Assembly: GCA_049609065.1 (NCBI GenBank)
Contig: JBMYYE010000102.1
Span: 1-8,960 of the forward strand
DNA from: JBMYYE01 sp049609065
GTDB taxonomy: Bacteria > Pseudomonadota > Alphaproteobacteria > Rhodobacterales > Rhodobacteraceae
Direction of reading: 5' to 3'
DNA: 8,960 bases
Part shown: positions 1-6,214 of the stretch, in pieces
Layout: each line of letters starts with the position of its first letter
Numbering within the stretch: the stretch's first letter is position 1
Made by a program: the position numbers and the translations under genes
The notes under the pieces: generated by a model
Told to the model about the DNA's origin: nothing
The model's database searches: none
Seen by the model: only the letters and a program-made list of their open reading frames with translations

Positions 1-67
1 CTCGTTACGGCTGCTTCCTTCCGGATCTGACCGGGTTGGCGAGGCGCTCGCCCGCGCCAACCTCTCA
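1..67 (-). ncRNA. ffs: Signal recognition particle RNA (4.5S RNA, bacterial small type), 5' part only
   Basis: Read on the minus strand, positions 32 to 9 give GGUCAGAUCCGGAAGGAAGCAGCC, shown here in pieces: the GGUCAG arm, the GGAA tetraloop and the AGCAGCC arm of SRP helix 8, the site bound by the Ffh protein. This core is diagnostic of bacterial SRP RNA. With Ffh and FtsY the RNA targets nascent membrane proteins to the inner membrane. The tetraloop lies about 46 nt from the 5' end proposed from the promoter at 74-102, close to the spacing in the 114-nt E. coli RNA. The 3' strand of the hairpin is therefore missing beyond position 1, probably some 30-40 nt. The exact 5' end (about 67 down to 62) is inferred from the promoter. 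Confidence 0.93.
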
Positions 68-73
68 AGCCAC

Positions 74-102
74 GATTTAGGCCAGTCCGCGGCGGATTGC
101 AA
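74..102 (-). promoter_or_regulatory. Promoter of the SRP RNA gene
   Basis: On the minus strand a -35 element TTGCAA (102-97) is followed after exactly 17 bp by a -10 element TAAATC (79-74). The expected transcription start, about 7 nt further on near position 67, agrees with the 5' end needed for a complete SRP RNA 5' arm. The spacer is GC-rich. The TTGCAA box is itself palindromic, but no convincing plus-strand -10 for nudC lies at the right distance. Predicted from sequence only. Confidence 0.65.
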
Positions 103-179
103 GAGCTGACCATATTGGATGTGTTCTTTTCAATTTGAGTGTGATTAGGTTCAGAAAATTCCATATTGAGGCGAGATCA

Positions 180-1124
180 ATGATTTTTTCCCATTCTGTA
201 TTGGACCGGGCGGCGCATCTACGCGAAGATGACGTGGCGCTTTTTGATCACAAAGATGCTGTGATCTATCCATTTTGGCGTTCAATGCCGCTTTTGGATG
301 TCGCAGGCGATTCTGCGCATCTTGTTGGTTTCTCGCCCGCGGACTGGCCTTTTGTTGCCAAAGAAAATCGGATCTTTTTGGGGCTTTTGGATGATGTCCC
401 GCATTTTGCCATCGATGTCTCAAACTGGCAGCCCGAAGGCGCGCTTGAAACATCAGCCCATACAGGCACGGCTTTTGATCAAAATAAAGTGCCCTTTAAG
501 GCCGAAGAGGCGCTTTGGCATTTCCAAGAGCCCCGTGAAGTTTTCCCACTGCTTTCGCCAAAAGACGCAGATGTTATTGCAATAAGTAAGGCGCTCTTGA
601 ATTGGCATCGAAGCCACAAGTTTTGCGCGCGCTGCGGCGAAGTTTCGGAACAGGCAATGGCAGGCTGGCAGCGAAACTGCGGCGCTTGCGGGGGCTTGCA
701 TTTTCCACGCACGGACCCCGTGGTGATTATGTTGGTGACCCATGAGGATCATGTTTTGCTTGGCCGTAGCCACGGCTGGCCTGATAAAATGTATTCACTT
801 CTCGCGGGCTTCGTGGAGCCTGGAGAAACGCTCGAGGCGGCAACAACACGTGAAGTGCTGGAAGAAACAGGCATTTCAGTGCAGGATGTGACCTACATGA
901 AATGCCAGCCATGGCCTTATCCAAATAGCCTCATGGTTGGGATGCGCGCCGTGGCGCGAGACACCAAAATCACGCTTGATCCGCATGAGTTGGATGATGC
1001 GATCTGGGTCCCCAAGGCGGAGGTGATGCGCAGCCTTTCCGGAGAGCACACAGATATTTTACCGGCGCGCGAAGGCTCAATTGCGTATGAGTTGCTGAAA
1101 ATTTGGGTTGCAGAGCCATCCTAA
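180..1124 (+). CDS. nudC: NAD(H) pyrophosphatase, Nudix hydrolase with zinc ribbon
   Basis: NudC hydrolyses NADH and NAD+ to NMN(H) and AMP in the cytoplasm and, in E. coli, removes NAD caps from RNA. The 314-residue product has an N-terminal domain (about 1-140), then a zinc ribbon with C149xxC152 and C167xxC170. Its Nudix box is complete: G210, E216, R224-E225, E228-E229, G231. The family motif QPWPYPNS lies at 243-250 and separates NADH pyrophosphatases from other Nudix enzymes; the usual leading Ser is Cys242 here. E. coli NudC has 257 residues; the longer N-terminal domain is common in alphaproteobacteria. I chose the ATG at 180 because GAGGCGAG lies about 7-8 nt before it and the protein then starts MIFSHSVLDRAAHLRE, as in relatives. 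An in-frame TTG at 135 would add 15 residues but has no good ribosome site. It is divergent from ffs, and the SRPBCC gene follows 38 bp downstream. Confidence 0.93.
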   Translation: MIFSHSVLDRAAHLREDDVALFDHKDAVIYPFWRSMPLLDVAGDSAHLVGFSPADWPFVAKENRIFLGLLDDVPHFAIDVSNWQPEGALETSAHTGTAFDQNKVPFKAEEALWHFQEPREVFPLLSPKDADVIAISKALLNWHRSHKFCARCGEVSEQAMAGWQRNCGACGGLHFPRTDPVVIMLVTHEDHVLLGRSHGWPDKMYSLLAGFVEPGETLEAATTREVLEETGISVQDVTYMKCQPWPYPNSLMVGMRAVARDTKITLDPHELDDAIWVPKAEVMRSLSGEHTDILPAREGSIAYELLKIWVAEPS

Positions 1125-1162
1125 AATCGGGATGATCGCCAAAATAAATTTGGAAGCCCATC

Positions 1163-1630
1163 ATGAAATTTAAAACCAGCGAAGATGTCGAAGCACCAGC
1201 CAATGTGGTCTTTGATGCCATCACCGATTTTGATGGGTTCGAACGTATGGTTTTGCGGCGCGGGGCTGATGTTGATCGCCTGCATGCGCCGCGCCATGCT
1301 CCCTCCATTTTGAGCTGGGACGTCACGTTTAAATACCGCGGGAAACTGCGCAATGTGGATGTTGATTTGGTGCGCTATGTGGTGCCAGAGGGCATCTCCA
1401 TCGTGGCAAAGTCTGGCAATATGAGTGCGGATTTTTTGGTGGATTTGGTGCCCCTATCGAAAAATCATACGCGGATGATTGTGTCTTTTGATATGAAAGC
1501 AAAATCCTTAGGGGCGAAGCTTTTCGTACAATCTATTAAGCTCGCACGAAATACATTTAACAAAAAATTTGCAGGCCGCGTCGCGAGATTTGCCCGCGAA
1601 GTGGAACGCCAATCGGGCACCCGCGCCTAA
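1163..1630 (+). CDS. SRPBCC-fold (START/polyketide cyclase-like) small protein, ligand unknown
   Basis: The 155-residue protein resembles the SRPBCC superfamily, helix-grip proteins that enclose hydrophobic ligands. The start MKFKTSEDVEAPANVVFDAI, with the pattern 'xxVxAPxxxVFxxIxDFDxFERM', is the usual first beta strand and helix; alternating hydrophobic strands follow (about 48-58, 62-72, 76-84, 88-96, 101-110). A long basic C-terminal helix (about 114-150, rich in K and R) would form the lid. There is no signal peptide or membrane segment, so it is probably cytoplasmic. GGAAG at 1152-1156 precedes the ATG by 6 nt. The gene lies 38 bp behind nudC with no terminator between, so co-transcription is likely, and its stop is 8 bp from that of convergent pheA. 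No catalytic residues can be assigned, and a specific function cannot be given from sequence. Confidence 0.8.
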   Translation: MKFKTSEDVEAPANVVFDAITDFDGFERMVLRRGADVDRLHAPRHAPSILSWDVTFKYRGKLRNVDVDLVRYVVPEGISIVAKSGNMSADFLVDLVPLSKNHTRMIVSFDMKAKSLGAKLFVQSIKLARNTFNKKFAGRVARFAREVERQSGTRA

Positions 1631-1633
1631 TCC

Positions 1634-1647
1634 TTGCGCTAGCGCAA
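1634..1647. repeat. Perfect 14-bp palindrome at the junction of two convergent genes
   Basis: TTGCGCTAGCGCAA is its own reverse complement. It starts 4 bases after the TAA of the SRPBCC gene and includes the TAG stop and last codons of minus-strand pheA. In RNA from either strand it could form a short stem, but there is no T-run on either side, so it is not a standard intrinsic terminator. It could be a weak bidirectional 3' end, a protein-binding site, or chance. Confidence 0.5.
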
Positions 1648-2478
1648 CTGCGTGCGCAATGGATCTGCGGGATAGGTGCCCAAAATTTCCACATGCGTTG
1701 TGAAATAGCCTAATTCTTCAAGCGCTCGTGCCACGGCTGGGTCATCAGGATGGCCTTCGATATCGGCGTAAAATTGTGTCGCGGTGAAGCTCCCACCAAC
1801 CATGTAGCTTTCCAGCTTGATCATGTTGACACCATTTGTCGCGAAACCACCCATGGCCTTATAAAGCGCGGCTGGAATGTTGCGTACGCGAAACACAAAT
1901 GTTGTGATCATGCGCTCGGCACGGTCGCGATTATCAGGGTTTGGCGACATGATTAAAAACCGTGTCGTGTTGTTATCATTGTCTTCGATATGTTTCGCAA
2001 TCACCTCAAGCCCATAGATTTCGGCTGCGATTTCAGATGCGAGCGCCCCATGAGTTTTGTCTTTGGCCGCGGCCACATTTTTTGCGGAGCCTGCAGTATC
2101 GGCGTCCACAACGCGGTGAATTTTGTGTTTTGCAAGAAAGTCACGGCACTGACCCAAAAGCACGACATGGCTTTGGGCATGGGTGATATCGTCAAGTGTC
2201 GCACCAGGCACAACCATAAGGTTGATATGCACGCGCACGAAGGCTTCGTCGATAATATGCAGCCCAGAATGCGGCAAAAGCGAATGGATATCAGCAACGC
2301 GTCCATAGGTTGAATTTTCAACGGGCAGCATGGCAAAATCGGCAGCCCCAGTTTTCACGGCTTCGATGACATCTTCAAATGTGCGGCAGGGGATGGGCTC
2401 CATATTCGGGCGTGCTTTGCGGCAGGCTTCGTGTGAATAGGCGCCAAGTTCCCCTTGAAATGCGATGCGTTTTGTCAT
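1639..2478 (-). CDS. pheA: Prephenate dehydratase, monofunctional with C-terminal ACT domain
   Basis: The enzyme converts prephenate to phenylpyruvate, the step committed to phenylalanine, in the cytoplasm. The 279-residue protein begins with the family pattern IAFQGELGAYSHEA (5-18), followed by PVENSTYGRV (52-61). The catalytic Thr-Arg-Phe motif is at 172-174 in the run DNDNNTTRF. From about 192 an ACT domain follows: NIPAALYKAMG (200-210) stands in the place of the GALV motif, and ESYM (223-226) replaces the classical ESRP phenylalanine-binding motif, as I recall for alphaproteobacterial versions. There is no chorismate mutase domain, so it is the P-protein without CM. Feedback inhibition by phenylalanine is likely from the ACT domain but unproven. 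AGGA (2488-2485 on the minus strand) precedes the ATG by 6 nt. It is divergent from the cytochrome gene and convergent with the SRPBCC gene. Confidence 0.95.
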   Translation of the reverse strand: MTKRIAFQGELGAYSHEACRKARPNMEPIPCRTFEDVIEAVKTGAADFAMLPVENSTYGRVADIHSLLPHSGLHIIDEAFVRVHINLMVVPGATLDDITHAQSHVVLLGQCRDFLAKHKIHRVVDADTAGSAKNVAAAKDKTHGALASEIAAEIYGLEVIAKHIEDNDNNTTRFLIMSPNPDNRDRAERMITTFVFRVRNIPAALYKAMGGFATNGVNMIKLESYMVGGSFTATQFYADIEGHPDDPAVARALEELGYFTTHVEILGTYPADPLRTQLR

Positions 2479-2540
2479 TTTCGGTCCTTTGCGGGCAAAA
2501 TACTGGCAAAAATTTAAAAAAAGAGACGTTTGGTCGCTTA

Positions 2541-2546
2541 ACTATA
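2541..2546 (-). promoter_or_regulatory. Candidate -10 element for pheA
   Basis: The minus strand reads TATAGT here, a five-of-six match to the sigma-70 -10 consensus, about 62 nt before the pheA ATG. A start near 2534 would give a leader of roughly 55 nt containing T-rich runs. No good -35 is visible 16-18 bp upstream (GCTTTC or similar), so it would be weak or depend on an activator. No leader peptide rich in phenylalanine codons and no attenuator hairpin were found in the leader. Confidence 0.4.
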
Positions 2547-2548
2547 CC

Positions 2549-2578
2549 TTGCGGGACGTGATGGAAAGCATGTAGATA
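2549..2578 (+). promoter_or_regulatory. Candidate promoter for the cytochrome c gene
   Basis: TTGCGG (2549-2554) and TAGATA (2573-2578) are separated by 18 bp. The -35 is fair, the -10 poor. Transcription would begin near 2585, leaving a leader of about 25 nt that carries the ribosome site AGGA at 2599-2602, 7 nt before the ATG. The two divergent candidate promoters of this 131-bp gap nearly touch, which could make them interfere. Prediction only. Confidence 0.35.
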
Positions 2579-2609
2579 GTCGAAAAGCTTATGAATCTAG
2601 GATGTACCC

Positions 2610-3119
2610 ATGACTCTTACTAAAATCACAGGCGGCCTTTGTGGCGCATTTCTAATTTATCTTTTGCTGAGCTGGGCCGGGAGTGCGCTTTTCAGCATGG
2701 GCGGTGGTCATGGGGATCACGCACAGCAAGCCTATGTCATTGATACAGGCGAAGGTGAGGCACAAGCCGCGACTGAAGAAGCTGGTCCAACATTTGAAGA
2801 ACTTCTCGCGTCTGCGGATGTTGCGAAAGGCGAAAAAGTATTCGGCAAATGTAAAGCATGCCACAAACGTGAAGATGGCGCGAATGCAACGGGTCCACAT
2901 CTCTTTAAAATTATTGACCGTGCGGTCGCATCCGTAGACGGCTTTGGCTATTCTGGCGGTATGATTGAGCTTGGCGGCAACTGGGATGCGGCAACGTTGA
3001 ACGCCTTCCTCGAAAAACCAAAAGCATTGGTCGCGGGCACAAAGATGAGCTTCTCTGGCCTCAAAAAAGAAAAAGACCGCGCGAATTTGATCGCGTATCT
3101 CGCAACAATCGGCAACTAA
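2610..3119 (+). CDS. cycM: Membrane-anchored class I cytochrome c (cytochrome c552 type)
   Basis: This 169-residue protein has one N-terminal hydrophobic segment (about residues 6-30) with a short cytoplasmic start, then an acidic linker rich in Ala, Glu and Gly (about 35-65) and a heme domain. The heme attachment motif is C81-K-A-C84-H85; H85 and M146, in GTKMSFSG, are the expected axial ligands. The fold pattern (GPHLFKIIDR, then GFGYSGGM) is that of mitochondrial-like class I cytochromes. The segment is followed by no cleavage site or lipobox, so it should remain as an anchor. CycM/c552 of Bradyrhizobium and Paracoccus pass electrons from the bc1 complex to aa3-type oxidase, and the same periplasmic-face role is inferred here. 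The gene stands alone, between a divergent promoter region and an intrinsic terminator. The symbol is by resemblance; a soluble-type homologue name is possible. Confidence 0.87.
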   Translation: MTLTKITGGLCGAFLIYLLLSWAGSALFSMGGGHGDHAQQAYVIDTGEGEAQAATEEAGPTFEELLASADVAKGEKVFGKCKACHKREDGANATGPHLFKIIDRAVASVDGFGYSGGMIELGGNWDAATLNAFLEKPKALVAGTKMSFSGLKKEKDRANLIAYLATIGN

Positions 3120-3142
3120 GCCGCGCGTAAATTACTGTTTTT

Positions 3143-3171
3143 AAAGGTCGCCGTTTCGGCGGCCTTTTTTA
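3143..3171 (+). terminator. Rho-independent terminator of the cytochrome c gene
   Basis: An 8-bp stem GGTCGCCG (3146-3153) and CGGCGGCC (3157-3164), with one T-G wobble and a TTT loop, is preceded by AAA and followed by six Ts (3165-3170). It lies 26 nt after the cytochrome stop codon and separates that transcript from the yej operon. The A-run on the left is short, so action in the reverse direction is less likely and there is no minus-strand gene to serve. Confidence 0.92.
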
Positions 3172-3198
3172 TTTCACGCAAAAATGAGCGAGTTTCAC

Positions 3199-3228
3199 TT
3201 GCGATTTTGCGCGGTCCCTCCATATTAT
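3199..3228 (+). promoter_or_regulatory. Promoter of the yejABEF operon
   Basis: TTGCGA (3199-3204) and TATTAT (3223-3228, five of six consensus bases) are 18 bp apart. The start would fall near 3235, giving a leader of about 22 nt with a strong ribosome site GGGAGG (3245-3250), 6 nt before the ATG at 3257. An earlier in-frame ATG at 3227 overlaps the -10 and so is unlikely to be translated. No clear operator repeat was seen. Confidence 0.55.
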
Positions 3229-3256
3229 GACCAATTACCAAAGCGGGAGGTCGTGC

Positions 3257-5125
3257 ATGTTTGAGGTGGTGAAAAAACTGGTGAAATCCAGTCTGGTGGC
3301 GGTCGCTTTAGGCGGTTTAGCAGCCCCTACATGGGCCAGTGATATCATAAAATCCCACGGCATTTCGACCTTCGGGGAATTGAAATACCCAAAGGATTTC
3401 CCACATCTTGGTTATGTGAATCCTGAGGCGCCTAAAGGCGGCGAAATATCCATCTGGGCGTTTGGCGGCTTTGATTCCATGCACCCCTACACGATCAAAG
3501 GGCGCGCAGGTGGGTTATCTTCTGTGTTTTTCGAAAGCTTGCTTGCAGGAACCGATGATGAAATTGGCGCCGCTTATGGGCTTTTGGCAAAAGAGATCGA
3601 ATATCCCGAAGATCGCTCTTGGGTTATTTTTCACATGCGGCCTGAGGCGCGGTTTTCTGATGGATCAACGGTCACAGCTGCGGATGTGGTTTTCTCATAT
3701 AATATTTTACTGAAAAAGGGGCTTCCAGCTTACCGTGTTGTCTTGGCAAAACAGGTGGAAACGATCGAGGCGCTTGATGATCATACGGTGAAATTCACGT
3801 TTAAATCCGATTACCCAAAGCGCGATTTACCGCTTGAAATGGGGTCACTTCCTGTGTTTTCAAAAACGTTTTATGAGGCAAATAATCGTGATTTTGAAGC
3901 CAGCTCGCTTGAGCCGCTTTTGGGGTCGGGCGCCTATGTTTTAAAATCCGTCGATCCTAGCCGGCAGATTGTATATGAACGGAACAAAAACTATTGGGGC
4001 GCTGATGTGAACCTCAATATCGGCCGCAATAATTTTGATGAAATTCGTATCGAATATTACGCGGATTACATCACGGCCTTCGAAGGTTTCAAAGGCGGCA
4101 GCTACACGTTTCGCGACGAAGCAAAATCGAGCCTATGGGCCACTGGGTACGATTTCCCAGCTATCAAAAACGGCACGATCCTAAAACGTGAAATTGCCCA
4201 TGGAAACAAAGCAACAGGACAGGCGTTTATCTTCAATTTACGCCGTGAGAAATTCAAAGACCCGCGCGTGCGTGAGGCGATTTCTCTTATGTTTAATTTT
4301 GAATGGACCAATGAAAAATTCTTTCATGGCCTTTATCAACGCATAAATTCATATTGGGATAACAGCTATTTAGCCGCTGATGATTTGCCAAGCGCGGCTG
4401 AAATTTCTCTTTTGGAACCGTATCGCGATCAGTTGCCAGAGGCGGTATTTAATGCGCCTGCATTTAAGCAGCCGGTCTTTTCGAGCACGCGGCAATTGGA
4501 TCGCAAAGCCGTGCGCAAAGCGGGGAAACTCTTGGATGAGGCGGGGTGGAAAGTGGATACCAAAGGCATTCGGCGCAATGCCAAAGGCGAGGCGCTTGAA
4601 GTTGAGTTCCTAAACGATAGCCAAACCTTTGATCGCATTTTGAACCCCATTGTTGCGAACCTCAAACGGCTGGGTGTAATGGCGGTGCATAACCGCGTCG
4701 ATAATGCGGAACACGAAGAACGGGCCTCACCGCCAAATTACGATTTTGACATCATCACAAATCAAGTGCGCACCTCCTATATTCCTGGAACTGAGCTCAA
4801 ACAGTATTTTGGCTCGGAAAGTGCGCAGACTTCCACGCGCAACAAAATGGGTCTGAGCGATCCAGTGGTGGATGTGCTTATTGAGCATGTTTTACATGCG
4901 AAAACCCAAGAGGATTTGACGGTGGCTGTGAATGCCCTCGACCGTGTGTTGCGGGCCAAAAAGTTATGGCTTCCACAGTGGAATAAAAACAAACATACCG
5001 TGGCCTATTATGACATGTATGAGCATCCTGCCGCCTTGCCGCCATATGCGCTAGGCCAATTGGATTTTTGGTGGTATAACGCCGAAAAAGCAGAAAAACT
5101 GCGGGCCTCAGGCGCGCTAAAATAG
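3257..5125 (+). CDS. yejA: Peptide ABC transporter, periplasmic substrate-binding protein YejA
   Basis: This protein captures peptides in the periplasm for the YejBEF importer. The 622-residue product starts with a Sec signal peptide: basic VVKKLVK, a hydrophobic core to about 23, and likely cleavage after TWA at residue 27 (mature start SD). There is no lipobox cysteine. The mature start (HGISTFGELKYP, then HLGYVNPEAPKGGEI) and the end (LPQWNKNKHTVAYYDMYEHP, PPYALGQLDFWWYN) are those of YejA within the SBP_bac_5 family; E. coli YejA has 604 residues. ATG 3257 is preceded by GGGAGG with 6-nt spacing; starting at 3227 would put ten residues ahead of the signal peptide and overlap the -10. YejABEF homologues import microcin C-type peptides in E. 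coli and support resistance to antimicrobial peptides in Salmonella, Brucella and Sinorhizobium. Substrate in this organism is unknown. yejB follows after 7 bp. Confidence 0.93.
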   Translation: MFEVVKKLVKSSLVAVALGGLAAPTWASDIIKSHGISTFGELKYPKDFPHLGYVNPEAPKGGEISIWAFGGFDSMHPYTIKGRAGGLSSVFFESLLAGTDDEIGAAYGLLAKEIEYPEDRSWVIFHMRPEARFSDGSTVTAADVVFSYNILLKKGLPAYRVVLAKQVETIEALDDHTVKFTFKSDYPKRDLPLEMGSLPVFSKTFYEANNRDFEASSLEPLLGSGAYVLKSVDPSRQIVYERNKNYWGADVNLNIGRNNFDEIRIEYYADYITAFEGFKGGSYTFRDEAKSSLWATGYDFPAIKNGTILKREIAHGNKATGQAFIFNLRREKFKDPRVREAISLMFNFEWTNEKFFHGLYQRINSYWDNSYLAADDLPSAAEISLLEPYRDQLPEAVFNAPAFKQPVFSSTRQLDRKAVRKAGKLLDEAGWKVDTKGIRRNAKGEALEVEFLNDSQTFDRILNPIVANLKRLGVMAVHNRVDNAEHEERASPPNYDFDIITNQVRTSYIPGTELKQYFGSESAQTSTRNKMGLSDPVVDVLIEHVLHAKTQEDLTVAVNALDRVLRAKKLWLPQWNKNKHTVAYYDMYEHPAALPPYALGQLDFWWYNAEKAEKLRASGALK

Positions 5126-5132
5126 GCAGGTT

Positions 5133-6212
5133 ATGGGCGCGTATCTTCTTCGACGGTTGTTGCTGATTATTCCGACATTGATCGGAATTATGCTCGTGAA
5201 TTTTGCACTTATTCAATTTGTGCCGGGTGGTCCCGTTGAACAAATCATCGCCCAGATGGAAGGCGAAGGTGACGTGTTTGAAAATATCGCAGGCGGTGCA
5301 GGTGATGCTGGTGCCGCGGTGGGGGATGAAAAAAACCTAGGTGCGCGGGGTTTGCCGCCCGAATTTATTGCACAGCTTGAGGCGCAATTTGGGTTTGATA
5401 AGCCGCTGCATGTGCGGTTCTTTAATATGTTGTGGGATTATCTGCGCTTTGATTTTGGCGAAAGCTATTTTAGGTCGATTAAGGTCTTTGATCTTGTGCT
5501 TGAAAAAATGCCGGTTTCGATCACGCTTGGGCTTTGGTCGACGTTGATTGCCTATCTGATTTCAATTCCGCTAGGCATTAAAAAGGCCGTATCTGATGGG
5601 TCAAAATTTGATACTTGGACCTCTGGCATGATCATCGTGGCCTATGCCATCCCTGGGTTTTTGTTCGCGATTTTGCTCTTGGTGCTTTTTGCGGGCGGCT
5701 CCTACTGGCAGCTCTTCCCGCTGCGGGGGCTGACCTCTGACGGGTTTGAGGATATGAGCCTTTGGGGTAAAATCATCGACTATTTCTGGCATATTGCCCT
5801 GCCTGTGACGGCTTCAACCATTGCGTCTTTTGCCACGCTTACGCTTTTGACCAAAAACTCATTTTTGGACGAGATTAAAAAACAATACGTGACCACGGCG
5901 CGCGCCAAAGGTCTCTCAGAAACCCGCGTTCTTTATGGGCATGTGTTTCGCAACGCGATGCTGATTGTGATCGCGGGGTTCCCTGCGCTGTTTGTATCGG
6001 TGTTTTTCGGCGGCTCACTCATTATTGAAACGATTTTCTCACTCGATGGGCTTGGGCGTTTAGGGTTTGAGGCGGCAGTTGCGCGGGATTATCCGGTGAT
6101 GTTTGGGACGCTTTATGCCTTTAGTTTACTTGGGCTTTTGGTCGGCATTTTATCAGATATGATGTATGTCCTGATCGACCCGCGGATTGATTTTGAAGCG
6201 AGGGCACAATAG
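5133..6212 (+). CDS. yejB: Peptide ABC transporter permease YejB
   Basis: This is the inner-membrane permease that pairs with YejE to form the translocation pore. The 359-residue product opens with MGAYLLRRLLLIIPTLIGI, nearly identical to E. coli YejB, which fixes the start. Membrane segments are visible at about 6-27, 126-150, 162-187, 210-235, 268-295 and 310-350. Between the first two is a periplasmic region of about 98 residues. The cytoplasmic EAA-type loop reads YVTTARAKG with the conserved Gly at 260, followed by the coupling helix that contacts YejF. The ribosome site is tight: the yejA stop forms TAGG 6 nt from the ATG, and a further CAGG lies only 2 nt away, so coupling with yejA translation is likely. 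A low-complexity Gly/Ala/Asp stretch (about 45-70) in the periplasmic loop is lineage-specific by appearance. Confidence 0.94.
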   Translation: MGAYLLRRLLLIIPTLIGIMLVNFALIQFVPGGPVEQIIAQMEGEGDVFENIAGGAGDAGAAVGDEKNLGARGLPPEFIAQLEAQFGFDKPLHVRFFNMLWDYLRFDFGESYFRSIKVFDLVLEKMPVSITLGLWSTLIAYLISIPLGIKKAVSDGSKFDTWTSGMIIVAYAIPGFLFAILLLVLFAGGSYWQLFPLRGLTSDGFEDMSLWGKIIDYFWHIALPVTASTIASFATLTLLTKNSFLDEIKKQYVTTARAKGLSETRVLYGHVFRNAMLIVIAGFPALFVSVFFGGSLIIETIFSLDGLGRLGFEAAVARDYPVMFGTLYAFSLLGLLVGILSDMMYVLIDPRIDFEARAQ

Positions 6213-6214
6213 CA

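Noticed and set aside
97..102. Palindromic TTGCAA as a shared -35 for divergent ffs and nudC promoters
   Set aside because: On the plus strand the position 17 bp downstream reads TGTGTT, which is not a credible -10. Only the minus-strand use is supported.
1117..1134. Small inverted repeat CATCC/GGATG around the nudC stop as a terminator
   Set aside because: The stem is only 5 bp and no T-run follows, so it is too weak to end transcription. Read-through into the SRPBCC gene is more likely.
970..1353. A 127-codon minus-strand frame across the nudC/SRPBCC junction
   Set aside because: It overlaps both real genes antisense, including the end of nudC, and has no recognisable domain.
2545..2574. 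Minus-strand mini-ORF (MLSITSRKV) upstream of pheA as an attenuator leader peptide
   Set aside because: It contains no phenylalanine codons, lies at or before the candidate pheA -10 box, and has no terminator/antiterminator hairpins after it.
4878..5243. A 121-codon minus-strand frame across the yejA/yejB junction
   Set aside because: It is antisense to two well-supported genes, has no ribosome site that stands out and an unnatural composition (many His, Asn, Gln, Arg).
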